64,000 nt of DNA from Pseudomonas sp. IB20 (GCF_009707325.1 NZ_CP046103.1:3453283-3517282); one strand, 5' to 3'. Counted from the first letter of the stretch, positions 33,340-42,614 are shown. The notes: generated from the sequence alone by a model not told the origin. Numbers and translations: made by a program.

Positions 33340-33362
33340 TTCGCAGGAAACGGCCGAAAACC

Positions 33363-33386
33363 GCCTCACCTCCGGGTGGGGCTTTT
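33363..33386 (+). terminator. Intrinsic terminator after the purine permease
   Basis: Stem gcctcacc (33363-33370) with ggtggggc (33375-33382), one G-T pair, loop tccg, then TTTT. Confidence 0.75.
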
Positions 33387-33406
33387 GCACGAATGGAGGA
33401 CTGTAA

Positions 33407-34042
33407 ATGACCCTGGAAACCTGGCTGCTGTTCAGCGGTGCTGCATTGATCGTGATCCTGATCCCCGGCCCGCTGTCGCTGCTGATGATCAGCAACAGCC
33501 TCAACTACGGCCTGCGCCGTTCGTACCCGGCGTTTCTCGGCGGGGTGTTTGCCTCGATTTGCCTGCTGAGCGCCTCGGCCTTGGGCCTCGGCGCCCTGCT
33601 GCTGGCGTCGGAACAGCTGTTCAGTGCGTTGAAAATCGTCGGCGCGCTGTACCTGTTTTATCTGGCGTGGCAAAGCTTTCAGCAATCGCGGCAACCGGCC
33701 CATCGCGCCGACGTGCCGCACATGGCAGCCACCCCGCGCTTTCGCACACTGTTTGGCCGGGCCTTTGTGCTGGGCGCCAGCAACCCCAAAGACATCCTGT
33801 TTTTCGCCGCCTTCCTGCCGCAGTTTCTCAGCGCTGAGCAAGCCTTCCTGCCGCAATTGCTGATCATGATCGCCACTTGGACCGTGCTCGACCTGCTGTG
33901 CAAGCTGGCGTACGGCCTCGGCGCTCACGGTGCTGCGCGGTATTTGCGCAGCGGCACGGGCCAGAGCTGGTTCAACCGGGTCAGTGCCCTGCTGTTTGGC
34001 GGCGCGGCGACGGCGGCGCTACTCAAAAGCTTGCCGGCATAA
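33407..34042 (+). CDS. LysE family translocator (amino-acid exporter)
   Basis: A 211-residue inner-membrane protein with six hydrophobic helices. LysE/RhtB signatures: GAALIVILIPGPLSLLMISNSLNYGLRRS, FLGGVFASICLLSASALGLG, VGALYLFYLAWQSFQ, and the conserved ASNPKDILFFAAFLPQF near residue 125. Members export amino acids such as lysine, threonine or homoserine. The ATG is preceded by GGAGGACTGTAA. It is separated from the permease by a terminator, so it is its own unit. No link to purine metabolism is known. Confidence 0.92.
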   Translation: MTLETWLLFSGAALIVILIPGPLSLLMISNSLNYGLRRSYPAFLGGVFASICLLSASALGLGALLLASEQLFSALKIVGALYLFYLAWQSFQQSRQPAHRADVPHMAATPRFRTLFGRAFVLGASNPKDILFFAAFLPQFLSAEQAFLPQLLIMIATWTVLDLLCKLAYGLGAHGAARYLRSGTGQSWFNRVSALLFGGAATAALLKSLPA

Positions 34043-34338
34043 CTTTGACAAAATACACAGTGGCCGGCTCGGCAAAACGTACCGGCCATTGAATACCCGC
34101 CACCAGCCTGACCAGGCGGTTTTCGTCCATGGCGATTTCGATGGCGGCAAACTCCGCTGAGAATGGCACGCTTGAGCTGATACGGTTTCGAAACCATGGA
34201 TCGGAAAGCTCTGGCGCCACCCTGGAGCGTCGCTTCCTCACGCCGCACCTGGGAGGTTTGCGGGTCAGCGAAATCCAGCGTGTCGGCCCAGCGTGTGTCA
34301 CTGGCCAGTGGGGCAAAAGAGCTGCTGTCTGTACTCAT
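34033..34338 (-). pseudogene. Possible small gene with a frameshift
   Basis: The minus strand opens at ATG 34338 with a plausible N-terminus (MSTDSSSFAPLASDTRWADT, then LDFADPQTSQVRREEATLQGG). Near 34215 the reading becomes unlike protein, while a neighbouring frame carries a plausible C-terminus (FSAEFAAIEIAMDENRLVRL ... YFVKVMPASF, stop at 34035-34033). A single indel would join them into about 100 residues. I do not recognise the family. The stretch could also be non-coding. Confidence 0.35.
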
Positions 34339-34432
34339 GGCGGACTGTTCCGTGCGCAAAAGCCCAGCCTAAGTACCTCGCCTCACAAGGGTGCGTTACA
34401 TAGTAGAACCCTGCGCGGCCCAACCGCGCGCC

Positions 34433-34459
34433 AAAAAAAAGCCCGCAGTGTGGGCGGGC
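34433..34459 (-). terminator. Intrinsic terminator of uraH
   Basis: Read on the minus strand: stem from 34459 to 34454 (gcccgc) pairs with 34446-34441 (gcgggc), followed by eight T (34440-34433). It lies 45 bp beyond the uraH stop. Confidence 0.85.
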
Positions 34460-34503
34460 GAAAAACCAACGAAGAGCTTTGGGGGTATGAAGCGAGGTGA
34501 CGC

Positions 34504-34857
34504 TCAGCTACCGCGATAGGTGGAGTAGCTGTAAGGCGAAATCAGCAGCGGTACATGGTAGTGATCCTGTTCGGCACTGATGCCGAAGCGCAGCACCACC
34601 ACGTCGAGGAACGCAGGTGCAGGCAACTGCACCCCCCGCGCACGGTAGTAGTCGCCGGCGCTGAATTGCAGTTGGTACACGCCGCTGCGGTAGTCATCGC
34701 CTTGCAGCAGCGGCGCATCGCAACGGCCGTCGCTGTTAGTGATGGCGCTGGCAACCAGCTCCAGCTGCGCGCCTTCGACGCGGTACAGCTCAACCGTGAT
34801 TGCGCTGCCGGGGCAGCCGTGTGCGGCGTCCAAAACGTGTGTGGTCAAGCGTCCCAT
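34504..34857 (-). CDS. uraH: 5-Hydroxyisourate hydrolase (transthyretin-like)
   Basis: UraH hydrolyses 5-hydroxyisourate, the product of PuuD, to OHCU. The 117-residue protein carries the family marks: N-terminal LTTHVLDAAHGCPGS with the active-site His, an Arg in GRCDAP, HYHVPLLISPYSYSTYRGS with the C-terminal YRGS tetrapeptide that completes the active site. There is no signal peptide, so it is cytoplasmic. It is transcribed opposite to the other urate genes, from a shared regulatory region that contains two TTGTA-type operators. Confidence 0.97.
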   Translation of the reverse strand: MGRLTTHVLDAAHGCPGSAITVELYRVEGAQLELVASAITNSDGRCDAPLLQGDDYRSGVYQLQFSAGDYYRARGVQLPAPAFLDVVVLRFGISAEQDHYHVPLLISPYSYSTYRGS

Positions 34858-35246
34858 GGCGTCTGCGCGCCTCCCGAAGTCAGTAAATAAGAAGACCGCA
34901 CTTTTTCAGGGCATCAAAAAGTCGGCGATGGCTGATTAAGACACTTTTTAAAAAAATTGTACACAATAAAAATCACAAACTCAGCGATCCTCCCGACTAT
35001 GTTAATCGGCAGGGCAATGACCGGGTAATCCTTGCTTTCAAACGACCTTTTGTCCATTAGCTGACCAGTTGGGCAAGTTTCTTGCTAAGCCAGATGCACA
35101 GTACTCTACCGAAAAAATGCAGAAATTCAGGCTTACAAACTTGCCGATAAGTTGTATACAATCACTCATCGCTGTGACGCCACCCAGTCTTTTCACTGCC
35201 CGGCCGCCACACACACTTGCTACCACGAACAAGAAGGAAGACTGCA
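34858..35246. promoter_or_regulatory. Divergent uraH/puuE control region with two GntR-type operators
   Basis: 389 bp without a gene. TTGTACACAA at 34957-34966 lies 100 bp before uraH, and the perfect palindrome TTGTATACAA at 35152-35161 lies 86 bp before puuE. The stretch 34940-34980 is AT-rich and would suit overlapping promoters. Both sites match the operator upstream of the purine permease. Confidence 0.7.
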
Positions 35247-36173
35247 GTGAGCGCTGACTACCCACGCGACCTGATCGGTTACGGCAGTAACCCTCCTCAC
35301 CCGCACTGGCCGGGCAAGGCACGCATCGCGTTGTCTTTCGTACTCAACTACGAAGAAGGCGGCGAGCGCAATATTTTGCACGGTGACAAAGAGTCCGAAG
35401 CCTTTCTATCGGAAATGGTCTCGGCCCAGCCACTGCAAGGCGAGCGCAACATGAGCATGGAGTCGCTGTACGAATACGGCAGCCGTGCCGGCGTGTGGCG
35501 CATCCTCAGGCTGTTTAAAGAATTCGACATTCCGCTGACTATCTTCGCCGTGGCCATGGCCGCCCAGCGCCACCCGAACGTGATCCGCGCGATGGTCGCC
35601 GCCGGCCATGAGATCTGCAGCCACGGCTATCGCTGGATCGACTACCAGTACATGGACGAGGCCCAGGAGCGCGAGCACATGCTCGAAGCCATCCGCATCC
35701 TCACCGAACTGACCGGCGAGCGCCCATTGGGCTGGTACACCGGCCGTACCGGCCCCAACACGCGGCGGCTGGTGATGGAGGAAGGCGGCTTTCTCTACGA
35801 CTGCGACACCTACGACGACGACCTGCCCTACTGGGAACCCAACAACCCCACCGGCAAGCCGCACCTCGTGATCCCCTACACCCTGGACACCAACGACATG
35901 CGCTTCACCCAGGTGCAGGGGTTCAACAAGGGCGATGACTTTTTCGAATACCTCAAGGACGCCTTCGACGTGCTGTATGCCGAAGGCGCCGAGGCACCGA
36001 AGATGCTCTCGATCGGCCTGCATTGCCGCCTGATCGGCCGCCCGGCGCGCCTCGCCGCGCTGAAGCGTTTTATCGAGTACGCCAAAGGTCATGAACAGGT
36101 GTGGTTCACCCGCCGCGTCGACATTGCCCGCCACTGGCACGAAACCCACCCGTACACGGGAGCGGCGAAATGA
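35247..36173 (+). CDS. puuE: Allantoinase PuuE
   Basis: PuuE hydrolyses allantoin to allantoate. It belongs to the polysaccharide-deacetylase fold and not to the metal-dependent amidohydrolases. The 308-residue protein shows RIALSFVLNYEEGGERNIL, the conserved HGDKESE segment, GHEICSHGYRWIDYQ with metal-binding His, GWYTGRTGPNTRRL and LSIGLHCRLIGRPAR. It starts with GTG (35247) behind AAGAAGGAAG; an upstream frame (35217) lacks a start of this quality. The stop overlaps the uraD ATG (ATGA), which couples their translation. Confidence 0.97.
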   Translation: MSADYPRDLIGYGSNPPHPHWPGKARIALSFVLNYEEGGERNILHGDKESEAFLSEMVSAQPLQGERNMSMESLYEYGSRAGVWRILRLFKEFDIPLTIFAVAMAAQRHPNVIRAMVAAGHEICSHGYRWIDYQYMDEAQEREHMLEAIRILTELTGERPLGWYTGRTGPNTRRLVMEEGGFLYDCDTYDDDLPYWEPNNPTGKPHLVIPYTLDTNDMRFTQVQGFNKGDDFFEYLKDAFDVLYAEGAEAPKMLSIGLHCRLIGRPARLAALKRFIEYAKGHEQVWFTRRVDIARHWHETHPYTGAAK

Positions 36174-36685
36174 CTGCGTTCCAAACCTTGAAACCGTCGA
36201 GCCTGAGCCGCGACGCATTCGTCAACGCCTTTGCCGACATCTACGAACATTCGCCATGGGTGGCCGAAAAGGCCTTCGACCTGGGCCAGGACAACTCGAT
36301 CGATGAGATCGAAACCCTGCACCAGCGCATGAGCGATATCCTGTTGAGTGCCGATCACGCCAGCCAGCTGGCGCTGATCAACGCTCACCCGGACCTGGCT
36401 GGCAAAGCTGCCGTCCAGGGCCAATTGACCGAAGCCAGCACCAATGAACAAGCTGGCGCCGGTATTCACCAGTGCACGAGTGAAGAGTTCTCACGCTTCA
36501 CTGAGCTGAACGACGCCTACAAGGCCAAGTTCAAGTTTCCCTTCATCATGGCGGTAAAAGGCAGCAACCGGCATCAGATTCTCGCCGCGTTCGAAACGCG
36601 CATCCACAACTCGGCAGACGCCGAGTTCAAATGCGCGCTGGCCGAGATCAATAAAATCGCGTTGTTCCGATTACTGACCCTTTAG
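36170..36685 (+). CDS. uraD: OHCU decarboxylase
   Basis: UraD decarboxylates 2-oxo-4-hydroxy-4-carboxy-5-ureidoimidazoline stereospecifically to S-allantoin. The 171-residue all-helical protein has the catalytic His/Glu/Arg set in INAHPDLAGKA (about 70-80), EFSRFTELNDAYKAKFKFPF (about 108-127) and RIHNSADAEF. It starts 4 bp inside the end of puuE, a translationally coupled pair. The length is standard for the UraD monofunctional form. Confidence 0.96.
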   Translation: MTAFQTLKPSSLSRDAFVNAFADIYEHSPWVAEKAFDLGQDNSIDEIETLHQRMSDILLSADHASQLALINAHPDLAGKAAVQGQLTEASTNEQAGAGIHQCTSEEFSRFTELNDAYKAKFKFPFIMAVKGSNRHQILAAFETRIHNSADAEFKCALAEINKIALFRLLTL

Positions 36686-36763
36686 CAGACCTGGCCCGAG
36701 CACTCATGACGCCCAGGGCCTGGCGAGCATCCCAAGCCACTTAATCTAAGGCAGACAAGAAGA

Positions 36764-37759
36764 ATGAAAGCGCAACCCGTACCTTTCGAGAAGTTCGTCA
36801 ACCTGGCCGACGCCCGCCTGGGCACCAAGATCATTTCGGTGACCGATGACTGGTTCGCTGACGCCAACCGCCTGTTCCAGCCGACCCCGGCTGTGTGGAA
36901 GGAGGGCGTTTTCGATGACAACGGCAAGTGGATGGACGGCTGGGAGTCGCGCCGCAAGCGCTTCGAAGGCTACGACAGCGCAGTGATTCGTCTGGGCGTG
37001 CTCGGTTCGATCAAAGGCGTGGACATCGACACTTCATTCTTCACCGGCAACTACCCGCCGTCGGCGTCCCTGGAAGCCTGCTTCCTGGCCTCGGGCGAAC
37101 CTGACGACAACACCCAGTGGGTTGAAGTGCTGTCGGCCGTTGAGCTGCAAGGCAACAGCCACCACTACCACGAGATCAACAATGCCCAGGCGTTCAGCCA
37201 CCTGCGCTTCAACATCTACCCGGATGGCGGCGTGGCCCGTCTGCGTGTGTACGGTGTGCCGTTCCGTGACTGGTCGGCTGTGGGTGACAACGAACAAGTC
37301 GACCTGGCAGCAGCCCTGAACGGCGGTCGCGCGCTGGCCTGCTCCGATGAACACTTTGGCCGCATGAGCAACATCCTTAACCCGGGCCGTGGCATCAACA
37401 TGGGCGACGGCTGGGAAACCGCACGTCGTCGCACGCCAGGCAATGACTGGGTGATCGTCGCACTGGGGCACCCAGGCGAGATCGAGAAAGTCATCGTCGA
37501 CACCCTGCACTTCAAGGGTAACTACCCGGACACCTGCTCGATCCAGGGCGCGTTCGTTAAAGGCGGCACCGACAGCCAGATCGAAACCCAATCGCTGTTC
37601 TGGCGCGAACTGCTGCCGGCACAGAAACTGGAAATGCACGCCGAACACGCGTTTGCCGAGCAGATCAAGGCACTGGGGCCGATTACCCACATCCGCCTGA
37701 ACGTATTCCCGGACGGTGGTGTGAGCCGCCTGCGGGTTCTCGGTAAGGTAGCGAAATAA
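36764..37759 (+). CDS. alc: Allantoicase
   Basis: Allantoicase cleaves allantoate to ureidoglycolate and urea. The 331-residue protein shows the internal duplication of the family: two jelly-roll repeats with parallel motifs, [20 protein letters not shown] with [19 protein letters not shown] in the first and [20 protein letters not shown] with [19 protein letters not shown] in the second. It lies 78 bp after uraD on the same strand. A REPIN follows, which may mark the end of puuE-uraD-alc. Confidence 0.97.
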   Translation: MKAQPVPFEKFVNLADARLGTKIISVTDDWFADANRLFQPTPAVWKEGVFDDNGKWMDGWESRRKRFEGYDSAVIRLGVLGSIKGVDIDTSFFTGNYPPSASLEACFLASGEPDDNTQWVEVLSAVELQGNSHHYHEINNAQAFSHLRFNIYPDGGVARLRVYGVPFRDWSAVGDNEQVDLAAALNGGRALACSDEHFGRMSNILNPGRGINMGDGWETARRRTPGNDWVIVALGHPGEIEKVIVDTLHFKGNYPDTCSIQGAFVKGGTDSQIETQSLFWRELLPAQKLEMHAEHAFAEQIKALGPITHIRLNVFPDGGVSRLRVLGKVAK

Positions 37760-37770
37760 GGGTGAGCCCA

Positions 37771-37836
37771 ATCGCGGGCAAGCCCGGCTCCCACAGGGGT
37801 ACGCGGTCAAATGTGGGAGCCGGGCTTGCCCGCGAT
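37771..37836. repeat. REPIN element (short loop)
   Basis: Arms atcgcgggcaagcccggctc and gagccgggcttgcccgcgat around a short loop with the inner halves ctcccac and gtgggag. Same short form as at 9733-9803. Confidence 0.88.
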
Positions 37837-37883
37837 AGCGGTAGACCAGACAACATCAAATTCGAAAACTTAAGAAGACAGCC

Positions 37884-38387
37884 ATGCGCACACTGATGAT
37901 CGAACCCCTGACCAAAGAAGCCTTCGCGCCTTTCGGAGACGTTATCGAAACCGATGGCAGCGATCACTTCATGATCAACAACGGGTCGACCATGCGCTTT
38001 CACAAGCTGGCAACGGTAGAAACCGCACAGCCTGAAGACAACGCGATCATCAGCATCTTCCGCGCCGACGCGCAGGACATGCCGTTGACCGTGTGCATGC
38101 TGGAGAGACACCCGCTGGGCAGCCAGGCTTTCATACCGCTGCTCGGCAACCCCTTTCTGATCGTGGTCGCGCCACTTGGCGATGCACCTGTATCAGGCTT
38201 GGTCCGCGCCTTCGTCACCAACGGCAGGCAGGGCATTAATTACCATCGCGGCGTCTGGCACCACCCGGTGCTGACGATCGAAAAGCGGGATGACTTCCTG
38301 GTGGTTGATCGCAGTGGCACCGGCAATAACTGCGATGAGCATTTTTTCAAAGAGGATGAGCGGTTGATCCTCGCCCCCCACCAATAA
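37884..38387 (+). CDS. allA: Ureidoglycolate lyase
   Basis: AllA releases the last urea from ureidoglycolate, leaving glyoxylate. The 167-residue cupin-like protein has IEPLTKEAFAPFGDVIETDG, MLERHPLGSQAFIPL, and GINYHRGVWHHPVLTIEKRDDF, the characteristic motif of the family. ATG 37884 follows AAGAAGACAGCC. It lies 51 bp before puuD and forms a unit with it and probably with the upstream genes through the REPIN. Confidence 0.96.
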   Translation: MRTLMIEPLTKEAFAPFGDVIETDGSDHFMINNGSTMRFHKLATVETAQPEDNAIISIFRADAQDMPLTVCMLERHPLGSQAFIPLLGNPFLIVVAPLGDAPVSGLVRAFVTNGRQGINYHRGVWHHPVLTIEKRDDFLVVDRSGTGNNCDEHFFKEDERLILAPHQ

Positions 38388-38438
38388 GAGAAGGCCGGAT
38401 CACCCGACAACAAGGGTGACAGGCGAGAGGTAAAGACT

Positions 38439-39740
38439 GTGGAAGCACATCTGTTGGAATGGCTGAACCTTAGCGTGCGCTGGGTTCACATGATCACTGG
38501 CGTCGCGTGGATCGGCGCTTCCTTCTATTTCGTCTGGCTGGAAAACAACCTCAACCGCGTCAACCCCAAGGACGGCCTGGCCGGTGACTTGTGGGCGATC
38601 CACGGTGGCGGTATCTACCACCTGGAAAAATACAAACTGGCCCCACCGACCATGCCGGACAACCTGCATTGGTTCAAATGGGAGGCCTATTTCACCTGGA
38701 TGTCGGGCGTCGCGCTGCTGTGCGTGGTGTTCTACCTCAACCCGACGCTGTACCTGCTCGCCCCCGGCAGCACGCTCAGCGGCACCGAAGGCGCCTTGCT
38801 GGGCATCGGCTCGCTGTTCGCCGGCTGGTTCATCTACTCCTTCCTGTGCGATTCGGCCCTGGGCAAGCGCCCTGCCCTGCTCGGTTTGATCCTGTTCGTG
38901 CTGTTGATTGGCGCTGCGTACGGCTTCAGCAAAGTGTTCAGCGGCCGTGGCGCTTACCTGCACGTGGGTGCAGTGATCGGCACCATCATGGTCGGTAACG
39001 TGTTCCGCATCATCATGCCCGCCCAGCGCGCACTGGTGGCCGCCATCGCCGAGAACCGCACGCCGGACCCGGCGCTGCCCGCCAAAGGCTTGCTGCGTTC
39101 ACGCCACAATAACTACTTCACCTTGCCGGTGCTGTTCATCATGATCAGCAACCACTTCCCGAGCACCTACGGCAGCCAATACAACTGGCTGATCCTGGCT
39201 GGGATCGCGGTGGCGGCGGTGTTGGTGCGGCACTACTTCAACACCCGGCACAACAGCCAGAAGTATGCGTGGACCTTGCCGGTTGGCGCGTTGGCGATGA
39301 TTTGCCTGGCGTACGTGACCGGCCCGAAACCGGTGTCGACTGCCCCAGATGTGGCCAAGGCGCCTGCCGCCATCGAGTACCAACCATTGCCGGAAACCGC
39401 ATTGGGTGGCGGCCTGAAACCGGCCGCGCCAGCCGCCCCGGCAGCACCTGCGCCGGCACCTGCGCCTGCCCAGGCATCGATTGATTTCGACAAGGTGCAC
39501 GGGGTCATCCAGGAACGCTGCGCCGTGTGCCATTCGGCCAAGCCCACCAGCCCGCTGTTCAGTACGGCACCGGCGGGCGTGATGTTTGATACGCCGCAGC
39601 AGATCCAGCAAATGGCCCCACGGATCCAGGCGCAGGCTGTGGCCAGCCAGATCATGCCGCTGGGCAACATCACCCAGATGACCCAGCAGGAACGGGATTT
39701 GATAGGTACTTGGATCAACCAAGGAGCCCGCACAAATTAA
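38439..39740 (+). CDS. puuD: Urate hydroxylase PuuD, membrane protein with cytochrome c domain
   Basis: PuuD oxidises urate to 5-hydroxyisourate and feeds electrons to the respiratory chain. The 433-residue protein has about eight helices in its first 300 residues (HMITGVAWIGASFYFVWLEN, FKWEAYFTWMSGVALLCV), a Pro/Ala linker (about 325-345) and a C-terminal cytochrome c domain with heme motif CAVCH near 361-365 and Met ligand in SQIMPLGNITQM. Start GTG at 38439 behind GAGAGG; a small hairpin (tcaccc 38400-38405, gggtga 38414-38419) lies just upstream. It does not need molecular-oxygen-dependent UOX. Confidence 0.96.
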   Translation: MEAHLLEWLNLSVRWVHMITGVAWIGASFYFVWLENNLNRVNPKDGLAGDLWAIHGGGIYHLEKYKLAPPTMPDNLHWFKWEAYFTWMSGVALLCVVFYLNPTLYLLAPGSTLSGTEGALLGIGSLFAGWFIYSFLCDSALGKRPALLGLILFVLLIGAAYGFSKVFSGRGAYLHVGAVIGTIMVGNVFRIIMPAQRALVAAIAENRTPDPALPAKGLLRSRHNNYFTLPVLFIMISNHFPSTYGSQYNWLILAGIAVAAVLVRHYFNTRHNSQKYAWTLPVGALAMICLAYVTGPKPVSTAPDVAKAPAAIEYQPLPETALGGGLKPAAPAAPAAPAPAPAPAQASIDFDKVHGVIQERCAVCHSAKPTSPLFSTAPAGVMFDTPQQIQQMAPRIQAQAVASQIMPLGNITQMTQQERDLIGTWINQGARTN

Positions 39741-39761
39741 CTGATTCACACAGAACCCCAT

Positions 39762-39848
39762 GTGGGAGCGGGCTTGCTCGCGAAAGCGGTGTGTCATTCA
39801 ATCAATCAGTGACTGAACTACCGCATTCGCGAGCAAGCCCGCTCCCAC
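39762..39848. repeat. REPIN element (GCTCGCGAAAGC variant)
   Basis: Arms gtgggagcgggcttgctcgc and gcgagcaagcccgctcccac with a loop of about 47 nt. The inner part (ctcgcgaaagcgg) differs from the cgcgatagcgg form seen elsewhere, so it belongs to a second arm subtype. Confidence 0.88.
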
Positions 39849-39934
39849 AGGGGTTATGCAGTGTTTGAAAGATCGCGTTCCAAATGGCAATTGAATGCCA
39901 AACAACACAAAAATAAAAAGATCCGAGGTGTTGC

Positions 39935-41278
39935 ATGTCCCCGTTAGAAACGCAGACTCCTGCCGCGCCCGCCATGGTGCGGCTGCCCCTCTTGCAATTG
40001 ATTCTGGTCGGCCTGCAACACGTCCTGCTGATGTACGGCGGCGCCGTCGCCGTGCCCCTGATTATTGGCCAGGCCGCAGGCCTGAGCCGTGAAGAAATCG
40101 CCTTTCTGATCAACGCCGACCTGCTGGTGGCTGGCGTCGCGACTATGGTGCAGTCGTTCGGCATCGGCCCGGTGGGCATTCGCATGCCGGTGATGATGGG
40201 CGCCAGTTTTGCCGCCGTCGGCAGCATGGTGGCCATGGCCGGGATGCCCGGCATCGGCTTGCAGGGGATTTTCGGCGCGACCATCGCCGCCGGGTTCTTC
40301 GGCCTGTTGATCGCACCGTTCATGTCCAAGGTCGTGCGTTTTTTCCCGCCGCTGGTGACCGGCACAGTGATCACTGCCATCGGCCTGTCGCTGTTCCCGG
40401 TGGCCGTGAACTGGGCCGGTGGTGGCAGCGCCGCCGCCTCGTTCGGCTCGCCGGTTTACCTGGCGATTGCCGCGCTAGTACTGGGCACTATCCTGCTGAT
40501 CAACCGCTTCATGCGCGGCTTCTGGGTGAACATCTCGGTACTGATCGGCATGGCGCTCGGCTACGGTTTGTGCGGCATGCTCGGCATGGTCGACCTCAGC
40601 GGCCTGGCCCAGGCGCCATGGGTGCAGGTGGTCACACCGCTGCACTTCGGCATGCCTAAGTTCGAATTGGCGCCGATCCTGTCGATGTGCCTGGTGGTCG
40701 TGATCATCTTCGTCGAGTCCACCGGCATGTTCCTCACCCTGGGCAAAATCACCGGCCAGGAGGTCACGCCGAAGATGCTGCGCCGTGGCTTGCTGTGTGA
40801 TGCCGGCGCGTCGTTCTTTGCCGGTGTCTTCAACACCTTTACCCACTCCTCGTTCGCACAAAATATCGGCTTGGTGCAGATGACCGGCGTGCGTTGCCGC
40901 TCGGTGACGATCATGGCCGGAGCGTTTTTGATTGTGCTCAGCCTGTTGCCCAAGGCGGCGTATTTGGTCGCCTCGATTCCGCCGGCGGTACTCGGCGGCG
41001 CAGCGATTGCCATGTTCGGCATGGTCGCGGCGACCGGGATCAAGATCCTGCAGGAAGCCGACATCGCCGACCGCCGTAACCAGTTGCTGGTGGCGGTGAG
41101 CATTGGCATGGGGCTGATCCCGGTGGTGCGTCCGGAGTTCTTCGCGCAGTTGCCCTTATGGATGAGCCCGATTACCCACAGTGGGATTGCCATGGCCACG
41201 CTCAGCGCGTTGTCGCTGAATGTACTGTTCAACATCCTCGGCGGTGCTGAACGCCCCGTCGTCGCCCCTACACACTGA
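39935..41278 (+). CDS. NCS2 urate/xanthine permease (UacT/UapA-like)
   Basis: A 447-residue inner-membrane nucleobase:cation symporter with about 14 helices. UraA/UapA-branch marks: QLILVGLQHVLLMYGGAVAV, PVMMGASFAAVGSM, the substrate-loop Glu in VESTGMFLTLGKITGQE (near residue 255) and the following NTFTHSSFAQNIGLVQMTGV. The context after puuD makes urate the likely substrate; xanthine is the alternative. A REPIN and about 80 bp of AT-rich DNA separate it from puuD. Confidence 0.94.
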   Translation: MSPLETQTPAAPAMVRLPLLQLILVGLQHVLLMYGGAVAVPLIIGQAAGLSREEIAFLINADLLVAGVATMVQSFGIGPVGIRMPVMMGASFAAVGSMVAMAGMPGIGLQGIFGATIAAGFFGLLIAPFMSKVVRFFPPLVTGTVITAIGLSLFPVAVNWAGGGSAAASFGSPVYLAIAALVLGTILLINRFMRGFWVNISVLIGMALGYGLCGMLGMVDLSGLAQAPWVQVVTPLHFGMPKFELAPILSMCLVVVIIFVESTGMFLTLGKITGQEVTPKMLRRGLLCDAGASFFAGVFNTFTHSSFAQNIGLVQMTGVRCRSVTIMAGAFLIVLSLLPKAAYLVASIPPAVLGGAAIAMFGMVAATGIKILQEADIADRRNQLLVAVSIGMGLIPVVRPEFFAQLPLWMSPITHSGIAMATLSALSLNVLFNILGGAERPVVAPTH

Positions 41279-41718
41279 TGCGTTCCTGCTCCAAACAAAA
41301 ATAATAACGAACAGAGAACAACACCATGCACACCCTTCACCTGGGGCTGGCCACAAGCCGCGCCCCATTCTTGCCCCACGCGCTCTGTAACAGCGCACTT
41401 GAGCCAAGGCCTGGGAGCCAGTATTCTCCGCGCCCGCTCAAATCGACTCAAAAAAAAACAGCGAATGTAAAAGCTGACTGCAGGGCCAACTTATCCTGGC
41501 CCCGTGTCTGCGGCCAACGTGCACAAAAGAACCTGCGTATTCGACTGCATCAAGTGCAGCCGAAGGCGTTTTATTGGCTTTTTAAACACCTTGGCGCAGC
41601 TCTTGCTAAAAGCATTAAAGCTGACCAAACAGACGATTTTTGCAGCGAACCAAAAGGCGCCACACCAGAGCGCCTGCGTAGAAAAACAACCATAAAACTT
41701 TGACTCGGGAGCAACCGA
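41279..41718. other. Non-coding region before the Tsx-like porin gene
   Basis: 440 bp without a credible gene; a 125-codon plus frame (41326-41703) has no motif and overlaps what should be the promoter. Run-like A stretches at 41449-41460 and 41680-41698 and a short hairpin (agggccaacttatcctggcccc, 41482-41503 region) are all I see. Confidence 0.6.
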
Positions 41719-42504
41719 ATGAAACCTATGTTGAAAGGCCTGATGTTGGCGGGATCCCTGCTGGCCGGCGGCCAAGCCATGGCCGGCGATTTGTTGCAGT
41801 GGCAGACCAACAGCCTGACGTACCTGTGGGGCAAGAACTTCACCGTCAACCCGCAGATCCAGCAAACCGTCACCTTCGAACATGCCGATGCCTGGAAGTA
41901 CGGCGACAACTTCCTGTTTGTCGACCGCATCTTTTACAACGGCAAGGAAGACGGCAACGTCGGCCCGAGTACTTACTACGGTGAGATCAGCCCGCGTTTG
42001 TCGTTCGGCAAGATTTTCGACAAAGACCTGTCATTCGGCCCGATCAAAGATGTGTTGCTGGCCTTCACTTACGAGTTCGGCGAAGGCGATAACGAGTCGT
42101 ACCTACTGGGCCCGGGCTTTGACTTGAACATCCCGGGTTTCGACTACTTCCAGTTGAACTTCTACCAGCGCCAGACCGAAGGCAATCGCCCGGGTGACGG
42201 CGTCTGGCAGATCACCCCGGTCTGGTCGTACACCATTCCCGTGGGCAACTCCAACGTGCTGATCGACGGCTTCATGGACTGGGTGGTGGATAACGATAAG
42301 AACGCCCGTGGCACTTACCACGCCAACCTGCACTTCAACCCGCAGGTCAAATATGACCTGGGCAAGGCGCTGCACTGGGGCGAGAAGCAGTTGTATGTGG
42401 GTTTTGAATACGACTACTGGAAGAACAAGTACGGGATTGAAGATTCCGGTGCGTTCAAGACTAACCAGGACACAGCGAGCTTCCTGGTGAAGTACCACTT
42501 CTAA
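41719..42504 (+). CDS. Tsx/OmpK-family outer-membrane channel
   Basis: A 261-residue outer-membrane beta-barrel. A signal peptide (MKPMLKGLMLAGSLLAGGQA, cleavage after AMA) is followed by amphipathic strands and ends in an aromatic residue (FLVKYHF), the usual C-terminal insertion signal. The family includes nucleoside channel Tsx and OmpK. Standing at the end of the urate block it likely admits purines or nucleosides, an inference from position. GGAGCAACCG precedes the ATG. Confidence 0.9.
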   Translation: MKPMLKGLMLAGSLLAGGQAMAGDLLQWQTNSLTYLWGKNFTVNPQIQQTVTFEHADAWKYGDNFLFVDRIFYNGKEDGNVGPSTYYGEISPRLSFGKIFDKDLSFGPIKDVLLAFTYEFGEGDNESYLLGPGFDLNIPGFDYFQLNFYQRQTEGNRPGDGVWQITPVWSYTIPVGNSNVLIDGFMDWVVDNDKNARGTYHANLHFNPQVKYDLGKALHWGEKQLYVGFEYDYWKNKYGIEDSGAFKTNQDTASFLVKYHF

Positions 42505-42522
42505 CAGACACGGCAATACCCC

Positions 42523-42610
42523 TGTGGGAGTGGGCTTGCCTGCGACAGCGTTATATCTGTGCCAACTATATTGGCTGACACACCGCTATCGCAGGCAAGC
42601 CAGCTCCCAC
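42523..42610. repeat. REPIN element
   Basis: Arms gtgggagtgggcttgcctgc and its complement ending tcccac at 42610 with a loop holding two tggctgacac-like words. It separates the convergent porin and patatin genes. Confidence 0.87.
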
Positions 42611-42614
42611 ACTT

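Noticed and set aside
41326..41703. A 125-codon frame before the porin gene
   Set aside because: No ribosome-binding site, no motif, unusual composition; it fills the promoter region.
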